Shown: positions 7,413-14,262, counted from the first letter of the stretch. The stretch: 14,703 nucleotides of DNA from CAWBNS01 sp964445105 (GCA_964445105.1 CAYUJS010000050.1:1-14703); one strand, 5' to 3'. The notes: generated from the letters alone by a model not told the origin. Program-made: numbers and translations.

Positions 7413-8558
7413 CTAGTGGAAGATAGATGCTAGAATCGTCTGCATTTCTTGCAGTAGGGAGGTTCCTAGATCGGATTGAGAGTTCACAGCATCGTTCATG
7501 TTGTTCACCTGGGATTGCACACCTTTTTCGGTGCTTTCTACCAAAGAGCGATACCCTTGTAAGTTCTGCGATAGGGTTTGGTTTTTGTTGTTGAGCTCTT
7601 GTCTTTTGCTGGCATCATCGCTGCTGTCTCCGCTGAAGGGAGAACTATCGCCCACAGTAAAGACGGGAATGTTAGCGATGAGGTTGGTGTAGGCAGTGTC
7701 CCAATTGGAAAGACCGGTTAAACGGTCCGCGTAGACCGCGGCTATTTTTTGGATCACCCCGATCATAGCAACCACCAAAGCAAACACCTTCCAAATAATT
7801 GCCAAGCGCGGGCCATCGTTACCAGCCGTAGAATCAGCCCCCAATTGAGTAGCGAGGTATTTTCCCTGCACTGCCGCATAAAACTCTTGCAAAAACTGGC
7901 TAGGCAAAAAGTATTGCGTCTTGTTGCTGGGGTCATTGATGACGCTGTTCACAAAGCTCTTTAAGTAGGCTTGGTAGTCGCTCTGGCTGGCATCAGGGAA
8001 AAACGCCTGGAAAATCTGCTGGTAGGAGGTGACGTTTGCATAGTCACCGGTGGCATTCGCAGATTGTTGCAGCGCCCGTACCGTCATGAAATGTTCCCAT
8101 TTCTTGACAAAATCGGCAGGCGGCCCGGCATCTCCGCTGGATTCGAATTGAAAAGTGGTTAAAAACTGCGTAAACGAAGCTTTAAACTGCGTTTTAAGGT
8201 CTACATCGGAAAGCGCAGCCCAGTCGCCATCTGCAGTTTGCAGAATCTTTTTATATTCATGCAAAAAGCCCTGTAAAGCGGGCCCATCGTTTGAAGGGTC
8301 ACCGCCCAAAGCTGTGATGAAGTCGTCCCAAGTGCGCGGGAAGACAAGCCGTTGAGAAGGATCGGTGATGAGCACGTTCCACTTCTCCATGACATCGTCG
8401 GCACCGGAGAATTCGCCATTCAGTCCGGCCAAGGCATTGCCCAAGCTTCCGTCTGTCGATGGATCGTAGGTAAAATTGAGCTGCTCGACTTGAGTCAGCC
8501 ATGGCACGGTCGGATTGCCCCCTTGGAGGCTGCTTAGATAATCAGTTGGCAAGGTCAT
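7413..8558 (-). CDS. Unrecognised T3S-operon protein (381 aa)
   Basis: I do not recognise this family. The start has an excellent AAAGGAGG before the ATG at 8558. The product is acidic and rich in Phe, Tyr, Asn and Gln, beginning MTLPTDYLSSLQGGNPTVPW, without a signal peptide. A single hydrophobic stretch at about residues 254-276 (IIWKVFALVVAMIGVIQKIA) could be a membrane or buried helix. The last 80 residues look like a helical hairpin or coiled coil (KNQTLSQNLQGYRSLVESTE, ending QEMQTILASIFH), a feature of many secreted T3S needle-tip, translocator and effector proteins. It sits second in the operon, directly upstream of lcrH, the position held by the tip-protein gene lcrV in Yersinia. A secreted tip, gate or effector role is inference from position and the helical C-terminus only. 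Confidence 0.8.
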   Translation of the reverse strand: MTLPTDYLSSLQGGNPTVPWLTQVEQLNFTYDPSTDGSLGNALAGLNGEFSGADDVMEKWNVLITDPSQRLVFPRTWDDFITALGGDPSNDGPALQGFLHEYKKILQTADGDWAALSDVDLKTQFKASFTQFLTTFQFESSGDAGPPADFVKKWEHFMTVRALQQSANATGDYANVTSYQQIFQAFFPDASQSDYQAYLKSFVNSVINDPSNKTQYFLPSQFLQEFYAAVQGKYLATQLGADSTAGNDGPRLAIIWKVFALVVAMIGVIQKIAAVYADRLTGLSNWDTAYTNLIANIPVFTVGDSSPFSGDSSDDASKRQELNNKNQTLSQNLQGYRSLVESTEKGVQSQVNNMNDAVNSQSDLGTSLLQEMQTILASIFH

Positions 8559-8632
8559 AGAGATTCCTCCTTTAGTAAGAGGCTATAAAACATTGTTTGT
8601 ACTACCTGTGCTATAAGCACGTAGCGTGCCAA

Positions 8633-9772
8633 TTATCTTCCGATGTTTTGCGCCATTTGCTTGATGTCTTGTGTAATCGTGGTCAGCATGGAGCTGGCGG
8701 ATTGGTAAAATTCTTGGAAAACGAACAGGTAACGTTGGAAGTTTTGTTTTTGCATGTCGTTAAGGTTTGTGCCCGCCAATAGAGCGGCATCGAGGTTTTT
8801 TTGGATAGCGCCCTGATTGGCCGGCACCGCGTCACTGGCAAAGCCAGAAGAGGAGTAGCCATCTAAAATCCAAGCCTCTAGTTCGCTTTGGTTGATATTG
8901 CTGCCAAATTTCGCCTGCATGTCAGTCAATATGTTCGCGATGGCGCCGCCCAGAGAGCTAGGGTCTCGCTGAGCGACTCCGCTCACGAGGGTGGGCGGAT
9001 TGAGCTGGTCTAGTTTCGCCAGCTCGCTTGCTAGCGCTTTGCGCAATTGAGTAACCTGCTGAATCAGATCCTGAGGATTCTGGCCAGCATAGTTGACCAC
9101 CAACGCGATGGGTTGTTTGTAGAGCGAGTCGGCCAGACTATTGTACTCATCTTCATCACCAGGCACGCTGCTGATCGTTTCGCGCGGTTCGGGCTTGACC
9201 TGGTTGTGCACGCTCTGGAGCATGGTAAGGGTTTGCAAGGCTTGCTGGGTAGTGGTCATAGCTTGGTAAAGAGAATCTAGCTGGTCGCCCAGTACCTGGT
9301 TGCCTACACCCACGTATTCGAGCTCTAGCAGCGCTTGCAGTGACCGGTTTCTGTCGCCAGCGCCTGCTCCCAAGTCTATAATTTGGCCCAGGCCTGTTAG
9401 GTCCTGCCAGCGTAGGATGCCGTTCACGTCCGCCCCGCCAGGAGCTACCCCCACTGAGGAAAGAGAGCGCACTAGTAGGTCAATTTGACGGCCCATATCG
9501 CTAGTGACTAAGCTAGGCCCCGGCGTAACGCCGGGCAAGGAGGCGCTTGGGCTCTGGGCGATTCCGTTTTGAGCCAGCGCCAGAAGATTAGCAAGAGCGC
9601 CGTTGAGCGCCGCCGCATCAGCTGCGGTAATGCTCGTCGAGGGTTTATGAAAGATTGCCTGCACAACAGCAAAATTCGTATCGTAGACGTTTACCACATC
9701 TTGCGTTGTGTCGTGGTCGACATTGACCATTCCTAAACCGTCAATCAGAATCGGCAGGTTGGTAATAGCCAT
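8633..9772 (-). CDS. Unrecognised first gene of the T3S operon (379 aa)
   Basis: I do not recognise this family. The ATG at 9772 follows AAGGGGG. The protein starts MAITNLPILIDGLGMVNVDHD and is soluble, with no signal peptide or membrane helix. Much of it is alpha-helical: residues about 185-200 (QAMTTTQQALQTLTMLQS), then a Pro-Arg-Glu loop. The C-terminal 45 residues form an amphipathic helix pair (MQKQNFQRYLFVFQEFYQSA, then MLTTITQDIKQMAQNIGR) resembling the C-terminal helices of secreted T3S proteins. It is the first gene after the operon promoter and lies 74 bp before the 381-residue gene; the gap holds a small GCACG/CGTGC hairpin. The two proteins are similar in length and general build but I see no clear sequence similarity between them. 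A substrate or structural role in T3S is inferred from context. Confidence 0.8.
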   Translation of the reverse strand: MAITNLPILIDGLGMVNVDHDTTQDVVNVYDTNFAVVQAIFHKPSTSITAADAAALNGALANLLALAQNGIAQSPSASLPGVTPGPSLVTSDMGRQIDLLVRSLSSVGVAPGGADVNGILRWQDLTGLGQIIDLGAGAGDRNRSLQALLELEYVGVGNQVLGDQLDSLYQAMTTTQQALQTLTMLQSVHNQVKPEPRETISSVPGDEDEYNSLADSLYKQPIALVVNYAGQNPQDLIQQVTQLRKALASELAKLDQLNPPTLVSGVAQRDPSSLGGAIANILTDMQAKFGSNINQSELEAWILDGYSSSGFASDAVPANQGAIQKNLDAALLAGTNLNDMQKQNFQRYLFVFQEFYQSASSMLTTITQDIKQMAQNIGR

Positions 9773-9817
9773 AATTGCCCCCTTAGATAGTTAATATTCA
9801 AATAACCGCATAACACT

Positions 9818-9846
9818 ATTGTAAACTATAATTTGATATTTATCAA
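9818..9846 (-). promoter_or_regulatory. Sigma70-like promoter of the T3S translocator operon
   Basis: On the minus strand TTGATA (9846-9841) and TACAAT (9823-9818) are separated by exactly 17 bp; each differs from consensus at one base. The predicted start is near 9811, about 38 nt before the ATG at 9772. Spacing and placement make this the best promoter candidate in the window. Confidence 0.6.
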
Positions 9847-9848
9847 AT
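9831..9848. promoter_or_regulatory. 18-bp palindrome overlapping the operon -35 box (operator candidate)
   Basis: ATTTGATA-TT-TATCAAAT is a perfect inverted repeat with 8-bp arms and a 2-bp centre. It covers the -35 hexamer and most of the spacer, a typical place for a dimeric repressor site. No regulator gene is seen in the window. Confidence 0.5.
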
Positions 9849-9932
9849 ACAATTAGTGTTGGATCACATTTCTAAATATCCGAACTATAGTTTTTGAACG
9901 TATAAAGACAAAGAGCAAGTTCCATGCCGAAG

Positions 9933-10058
9933 GGTAACTTCTCAATAACTCGGGGTAGGCAAGGTTCCTGTCCCAGTGAAAGGCAGCGCCTGCGCAGGTT
10001 TGGGGGCTGGCGAGTGACGCAATCCGGCTCTTTTACCCCGACTTATTGAGCAGTTACC
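9933..10058. mobile_element. 126-bp MITE-like element
   Basis: The ends 9933-9957 and 10034-10058 are 25-bp inverted repeats agreeing at 23 positions (shared core CTCAATAA then TCGGGGTA). The 76-bp interior has no coding capacity and contains the palindrome CCTGCGCAGG. A related end lies at 304-328. No clear target duplication flanks it. It abuts the broken 5' end of the group II intron maturase remnant. A full-length transposon providing the transposase is not in the window. Confidence 0.65.
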
Positions 10059-10069
10059 AAAAAGCGTCT

Positions 10070-10300
10070 AGAGGATCTGTGTGGAAGACATTCTGCGCAA
10101 AAGCAAGGGGGCATATCCAATACTATGGAGTCTCTTTCAACGTGAGCAGAGTACAGACCTTTGTGACGATGGCGACGCGATCGATGCATAAATGGCTCAA
10201 TCGGCGTAGCCAGAAAAAGTCCTTTAAATGGGAGAAATTTGGATCCTTCCTTGAAGAATACCCCGTCCCTGTAGCGAAGATATGTCATAGGCTTTATTAA
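10070..10300 (+). pseudogene. C-terminal remnant of a group II intron reverse transcriptase/maturase
   Basis: The open frame ending at the TAA at 10298-10300 reads VWKTFCAKARGHIQYYGV, then HKWLNRRSQKKSFKWEKFGS and EEYPVPVAKICHRLY. RGH-QYYGV and KWLNRRSQ-KS--W--F followed by a P-P-I-H-LY end are the maturase-specific C-terminal region of bacterial group II intron-encoded proteins. Only about 75 of the usual 400 or more residues remain; the reverse transcriptase domain and the intron 5' part are missing. The left break coincides with the MITE-like element ending at 10058. Non-functional on its own. Confidence 0.85.
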
Positions 10301-10337
10301 ACCGTAGCAGAAGTAGGGCATGCCATGATCCAACTGG

Positions 10338-10360
10338 GGAGGGGAGTGACCGGCCCCTCT
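10338..10360 (+). ncRNA. Possible domain VI-like hairpin of the intron remnant
   Basis: GAGGGG (10339-10344) pairs with CCCCTC (10354-10359) around a 9-nt loop, followed by CTACC. It lies about 40 nt after the maturase stop, where a group II intron's terminal RNA domains would lie, and resembles a branch-point hairpin. A clear domain V was not found between 10300 and 10337, so this is a degraded 3' end at best. Confidence 0.35.
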
Positions 10361-10732
10361 ACCACCTTATCCGCATGGTTAAGCTCAAGCAGAAGATATC
10401 AGGCGGCTTTAGAAAGGCAGAAAGTGGGCAAATTTTCTGCCGAATTCGTAGCTATCTCTCAACAGCCCGCAAGCAGGGCTAGCGAATATGGAACGTTCTG
10501 AAAGAGCCACCCCGAGTACTTCCCCTCAGCTCCTATAAACTACCCGCATCCCTGGCCGTTTCATACCGCCCTTTTTGCTAAACAAAAAAGGGGAACCTGA
10601 ATAAACACAATTATAATCATATCAATTTAAAAACAAAATAAAAAATCTATATTTAATAATAAATCAATTTATAGACCGCATTTTTAATAAAAAAATAAAA
10701 TATTATATAATTAAAACAAACAGGCGGTGCGT
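10361..10732. promoter_or_regulatory. AT-rich upstream region of the 579-residue gene
   Basis: No gene is seen. Positions 10361-10560 are unremarkable mixed sequence. CCCTTTTTG (10569-10577) and CAAAAAAGGG (10583-10592) form a weak inverted repeat without a T-run. From about 10600 to 10720 the sequence becomes very AT-rich, containing a perfect TATAAT at 10706-10711. No good -35 lies 16-18 bp before it, so any promoter here would depend on the AT-rich upstream DNA. AT-rich leaders are common in front of horizontally acquired or silenced genes; that link is inference. Confidence 0.4.
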
Positions 10733-12472
10733 ATGGATCCGACTAATAACTTTAAAATCGCGCAGTCCCCTCTGGAGCAACCTGAGGCAGGCGGCCTGAA
10801 ACCTGTTGCTAGCTCCTCTGAATCATTGGTGCCGCTCTTCCAACAGCAGGTACTCGACCCGTCACAAACAGAAGCGCCGAAGCCTTTAGCGGATCATACG
10901 GCAAAGGTGAAGCACCAAGCAAACTCTCCTGCAGAAGGTCTAGCCTTATCCATTTTACAAATCCCTCCAGGGTCAAATTCACCAATATCCAGAAGTCAAG
11001 CGGGGAATCAACAGTTGGCGTTGTCTCAGTCACATCCAGCGCTAGGGTCAAGAAAACAACACCTCTCGGTAGACAGCATGCCCAGGCCCGGACAAGCAAC
11101 GGTTGAACCATCTCTTCAGAGTTCACTGTTCGAGTCAAGCTCCAGTTCTTCGAGCGCGGAACCCCTGTCCGTAGCTGTCCCAGGCTCGGTTCAGCCAGCG
11201 ATAGCGGTAGCAGTTCCAAGGCCGGCGAGATCTAACAGCATCATTGAGGATAAAAAAAATGAATGGATCGCGGCGCATATAGACCCCAAGATGCAAGCAG
11301 CTGTCAAAGCGCTTATCGAAAAAATTGTGCATGTCAACCAAGATCAATTTGAAGAAAGTTTTCGCAAGACCCTGGCAGATCTTAGCGTTTTGATGGGCAA
11401 CAAGCCCTTTTCAGCAGCTGTCCAAAATGGTAAAAGCAACCTTTGGATGGCAACGCTTGCAGAAGACTTACAGAAGGGGCAGCACGCCGTCCCAAAGATA
11501 CCTTTGGTTTTGGGGCCACATCTTATAGGCACAAGCGCGGCAGACTTTCCGGAAAATATTGTGTTATTTGATGATGCTATTTATAGTGGAGAGCAAATAA
11601 CGAGGTTTATCAGGGATATGGTCGCCGCCATCGATGCCCGTAATTCTCAAATCAAAAGACCAGCCGGTCACCTCCACCAGTCATCCTGCTTTGCTTATCC
11701 GAATTTCACAGTCGCATGTCCCTACATCACTCGCATTGGGAAAACAAAGTTGGATCAGCTTGCGGCCGAATTGCGACCAAAGAAGATAAGCGTGTCCGTT
11801 GCGGCCCATGAAAATATTCCCACGGTAGCTGAATCTATCACAGACGAGGGCCTCCTGAGCGTATTAGAAAAAGCCTACTGGCCTGCGGAGGTAAAGGACA
11901 GGGATAGAGCATCTCGTTCAGCTTTGCCTTCGGATAACGCAGCCTTGGCAAGCGGCTCGGACCCTTCCTCGCACGGTCGTACGAGCCCCGCTATCCGGCC
12001 CTCAAGGACTGGCTCCAAGCTCGCTGCCTCGAGCAGCTCCGCCATACCCACTTCGATAGAAGCAGGCGCTGACTCTACATCACCTGCATCGGCTTCGAGC
12101 AGTTCCGCTGCCGACCCTGTGCTCGAGTCCTCAAGCAGCGCAAGCTCTTTCTCCAGGTCCGTCCCGGCAAATAGCTCCGTTCCCAGTCGAGCTAAACAAC
12201 CCACACGCCAGACGAGCCAGATGGCGAAAATTTTTCAGGTAAACCACGCCTCGCAACTGCCAGAGAAGTACGTTGCCAACAAAGATGGCGCACACTCAAG
12301 AGGGCTAACGTATTTTGATCACAAAGTACCAGATAAATATTCATTTCCGGAGCCGCTTGCTCTGGGGTTGATCTATCTTAAATCTGGAAAGCGATTGCCG
12401 ACTATACGGTTTATTGATAAGACCGACCCCCCTTATAGGGATCTAGAATTTCAAGCAGGTGCAAGCGCATAA
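10733..12472 (+). CDS. Candidate T3S effector with phosphoribosyltransferase-like motif and Ser-rich linker
   Basis: Product of 579 aa starting MDPTNNFKIAQS; the ATG at 10733 is preferred to a GTG at 10727 because AGGCGG lies before it. Residues 1-165 are disordered with serine runs (about 133-142). Residues about 230-390 look folded: KSNLWM at 234-239, then IVLFDDAIYSGEQI with D280, D281, S285 and G286, matching the PRPP-binding loop pattern (hydrophobic strand, D-D, x3, T/S-G) of phosphoribosyltransferases. About 395-495 is a Ser/Ala/Pro-rich linker. The C-terminal tail (497-579) contains YFDHKVPDKYSFPEP (527-541) and ends PPYRDLEFQAGASA. The tail is repeated twice downstream. It may complete the transferase-like fold across the linker or be a separate module. 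No signal peptide; secretion by T3S is inferred from context and composition. Activity is unproven. Confidence 0.75.
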   Translation: MDPTNNFKIAQSPLEQPEAGGLKPVASSSESLVPLFQQQVLDPSQTEAPKPLADHTAKVKHQANSPAEGLALSILQIPPGSNSPISRSQAGNQQLALSQSHPALGSRKQHLSVDSMPRPGQATVEPSLQSSLFESSSSSSSAEPLSVAVPGSVQPAIAVAVPRPARSNSIIEDKKNEWIAAHIDPKMQAAVKALIEKIVHVNQDQFEESFRKTLADLSVLMGNKPFSAAVQNGKSNLWMATLAEDLQKGQHAVPKIPLVLGPHLIGTSAADFPENIVLFDDAIYSGEQITRFIRDMVAAIDARNSQIKRPAGHLHQSSCFAYPNFTVACPYITRIGKTKLDQLAAELRPKKISVSVAAHENIPTVAESITDEGLLSVLEKAYWPAEVKDRDRASRSALPSDNAALASGSDPSSHGRTSPAIRPSRTGSKLAASSSSAIPTSIEAGADSTSPASASSSSAADPVLESSSSASSFSRSVPANSSVPSRAKQPTRQTSQMAKIFQVNHASQLPEKYVANKDGAHSRGLTYFDHKVPDKYSFPEPLALGLIYLKSGKRLPTIRFIDKTDPPYRDLEFQAGASA

Positions 12473-12554
12473 TAATGTTTCATCTGCTGGTAGGTAACAT
12501 CCAAGGTAAGCTAACAATATTTTTTAACGTATATCCATCAATTAGGAGTTGAGC

Positions 12555-12995
12555 ATGAGCCCCGCCCGCCGTCTGCCACCAACCGATTCCTTTGCCCTCA
12601 CCCAGCCAGGCCGGTACGAATTCAGCGGTGAATTGCCCAATGCAAAAACCCTACGGATCTGCCTTGACATCATGCACGAAGAATTTATCGATGAAGAAGA
12701 TAATGCTATCGCCCTCTGGGGGCTAGAAGGATCCATGGTACTCTCGTCGCCCACCGAAGAAAAAATCCATAGCATTGCATTGAAAGTTTTGAGTCAAGGA
12801 GATAGCTGTTGGATCGGCTCTTGGCACCCAATCATGGCTAGGCCTGGCGTTTGCGAAAATTGTACGGAGGGGATCCCTTACGAGCTACTGGGTGTTTGGG
12901 GGAATCAGACTATTCTGGACGTGAGCGCCTATTCCAACGGGATCGACTTTCGTAGCTGGTATGTCAGCACTATCAAGACGCCGTCCTCGCCCTAA
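12555..12995 (+). CDS. Unrecognised small acidic protein, copy 1 (possible immunity-like partner)
   Basis: Product of 146 aa starting MSPARRLPPTDSFALTQPGR. AGGAG at 12544-12548 sits 6 nt before the ATG at 12555, so the upstream TTG is not needed. I do not recognise the family. The sequence is acidic in the middle (MHEEFIDEEDNAIALWG), likely beta-rich after that, with a CENC pair and several Trp residues, and no signal peptide or membrane helix. It lies 82 bp after the stop of the 579-residue effector-like gene and is duplicated as copy 2. A small soluble gene that follows and co-duplicates with the C-terminal tail of a secreted protein fits an immunity or chaperone role, but neither is shown. 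Confidence 0.75.
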   Translation: MSPARRLPPTDSFALTQPGRYEFSGELPNAKTLRICLDIMHEEFIDEEDNAIALWGLEGSMVLSSPTEEKIHSIALKVLSQGDSCWIGSWHPIMARPGVCENCTEGIPYELLGVWGNQTILDVSAYSNGIDFRSWYVSTIKTPSSP

Positions 12996-12996
12996 C

Positions 12997-13239
12997 ATGC
13001 GTGCTTTTCCAGCAATTCCGCCCAGCCCTCGAAGGCACCGGATAAGCGTGTTGCCAGCACACTCAAGAGGGCTAACGTATTTTGATCACAAAGTACCAGA
13101 TAAATATTCATTTCCGGAGCCGCTTGCTCTGGGGTTGATCTATCTTAAATCTGGAAAGCGATTGCCGACTATACGGTTTATTGATAAGACCGACCCCCCT
13201 TATAGGGATCTAGAATTTCAAGCAGGTGCAAGCGCATAA
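12997..13239 (+). pseudogene. Orphan effector tail, copy 2
   Basis: This segment repeats the last 60 codons of the 579-residue gene exactly (13058-13239 equals 12291-12472). An ATG at 12997 opens a frame of 80 codons that runs into the tail, but no Shine-Dalgarno precedes it and its first 20 codons are out of frame relative to copy 3 because of an 11-bp deletion. In the homologous frame the leader would read CFSSNSAQPSKAPDKRVA, linker-like, before breaking. So it is most likely a cut-off tail of an effector paralogue, kept identical to copy 1 by recent duplication or conversion. Translation coupled to the upstream gene is possible but unsupported. Confidence 0.7.
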
Positions 13240-13320
13240 TAATGTTTCATCCGCTGGTAGGTAACATCCAAAATAAGCTAACAATATTTTTAACGTATAT
13301 CCATCAATTAGGAGTTGAGC

Positions 13321-13761
13321 ATGAGCCCCGTCCGCCGTCTACCACCAACCGATTTTCTTTTCTTTACCCAGCCAGGCCGGTACGAATTCAGCGGTGAATT
13401 GCCCAATGCAAAAACCCTACGGATCTGCCTTGACATCATGCACGAAGAATTTATCGATGAAGAAGATAATGCTATCGCCCTCTGGGGGCTAGAAGGATCC
13501 ATGGTACTCTCGTCGCCCACCGAAGAAAAAATCCATAGCATTGCATTGAAAGTTTTGAGTCAAGGAGATAGCTGTTGGATCGGCTCTTGGCACCCAATCA
13601 TGGCTAGGCCTGGCGTTTGCGAAAATTGTACAGAGGGGATCCCTTACGAGCTAATGGGTGTTTGGGGGAATCAGACTATCCTGGACGTAAGCGCCTATTC
13701 CAACGGAATCTCCTTCAATAGTTGGTATGTCAGCACTATCACGACACCGCCCTCGCCCTAG
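13321..13761 (+). CDS. Unrecognised small acidic protein, copy 2
   Basis: Product of 146 aa with the same AGGAG and 6-nt spacing as copy 1. Nucleotides corresponding to 12600-12865 of copy 1 are identical; differences cluster at the two ends. N-terminal DSFALTQ becomes DFLFFTQ, and the C-terminus GIDFRSWYVSTIKTPSSP becomes GISFNSWYVSTITTPPSP. The frame is intact despite these changes, so the gene appears to be maintained. Function unknown, as for copy 1. Confidence 0.75.
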   Translation: MSPVRRLPPTDFLFFTQPGRYEFSGELPNAKTLRICLDIMHEEFIDEEDNAIALWGLEGSMVLSSPTEEKIHSIALKVLSQGDSCWIGSWHPIMARPGVCENCTEGIPYELMGVWGNQTILDVSAYSNGISFNSWYVSTITTPPSP

Positions 13762-13792
13762 CATGTGTGCTTTTCCAGCAATTCCGCCCGGC

Positions 13793-14018
13793 CCTCGAAG
13801 GCACCGGATAAGCGTGTTGCTAACAGAGATGGCGCACACTCAAGAGGGCTAACGTATTTTGATCACAAAATACCAGACAAATATTCATTTCCAGAGCCGC
13901 TTGCTTTGGGGAGAATCTACTTTACATCTGTATGCCCATCGCGGAAGGGTATACCGTTATTGACGAAACCGATCCCCCTTATAGAGACCTAAAATTTCAA
14001 GCAGATGCAAGCAAATAA
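13793..14018 (+). pseudogene. Decayed effector tail, copy 3
   Basis: The region reads KAPDKRVANRDGAHSRGLTY then FDHKIPDKYSFPEPLALGRI, clearly the tail of the 579-residue protein (there LPEKYVANKDGAHSRG). It keeps the 11 bp missing from copy 2. After about 13930 the sequence diverges and shifts frame, stopping early at 13992, while the original stop (TAA at 14016-14018) is still recognisable in another frame. A GTG-started frame from 13765 gives a Ser-rich leader (CFSSNSARPSKAP), suggesting the ancestor was a longer effector with a Ser-rich linker. Confidence 0.8.
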
Positions 14019-14050
14019 TAATGTTTCATCTGCTGGTAGGTAAATCCAAT

Positions 14051-14262
14051 CAAGTAAGCCTTCAAAAAGATTTCATTCGTTATTTAGAAGGGCAACTAGA
14101 CACCGTTCTCAGCGAGCCGGAGTAGTCTAAAATACGGCACCGGGCAGAGGCTGCTGTCCCCGGAGTTCACTTCGCAGGGGATTGGCCGCTACCACATAAG
14201 CTGAAAGGTTGTTTCAAGGCTGGTATTGAACAAGAAGAGATTTGTAGCGAATATTTTGGGGC
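14051..14262 (+). pseudogene. Relic of a C-terminus, possibly a flavin-dependent oxidoreductase
   Basis: One frame reads QVSLQKDFIRYLEGQLDTVL SEPE, then a TAG stop at 14123-14125, then in the same frame IRHRAEAAVPGVHFAGDWPL followed by PHKLKGCFKAGIEQEEIC. A P-G-(V/L)-x-FAGDW motif followed by a helix with G and AG is the usual C-terminal FAD-contact end of amine oxidase/desaturase-like flavoproteins. The rest of the gene is absent, and the frame runs into the rRNA terminator without its own stop. The motif is short, so the family call is tentative; that it is protein-derived debris is more secure. Confidence 0.45.

Larger units (their letters stand above)
12249..14040 (+). repeat. Tandem array of effector tail plus small gene, about 766-778 bp units
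   Basis: Three direct copies begin at CCTCG: unit 1 at 12249-13026, unit 2 at 13027-13792, partial unit 3 from 13793 to about 14040. Each full unit carries the tail-coding segment followed by the 146-codon gene. Tail segments 12291-12472 and 13058-13239 are identical over 182 bp; the third is diverged and frameshifted. Unit 2 lacks 11 bp present in units 1 and 3 (near 13057). After the tail stop all three share a TAATAATGTTTCATC-like sequence. The array looks like repeated duplication of different ages, with a recent event between units 1 and 2. Confidence 0.92.

Noticed and set aside
10043..10333. Minus-strand 96-codon frame
   Set aside because: Antisense to the maturase remnant whose residues match a known family.
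10569..10592. Intrinsic terminator upstream of the 579-residue gene
   Set aside because: The inverted repeat is A/T-based with a weak stem and no T-run after it.
12555..13761. Barstar-type or other named immunity protein for the 146-aa genes
   Set aside because: Length and residues do not match any immunity family I can name; only the genomic arrangement is suggestive.
12249..14040. CRISPR array or satellite repeat
   Set aside because: Units are about 770 bp, protein-coding and only three in number, without short repeats and unique spacers.
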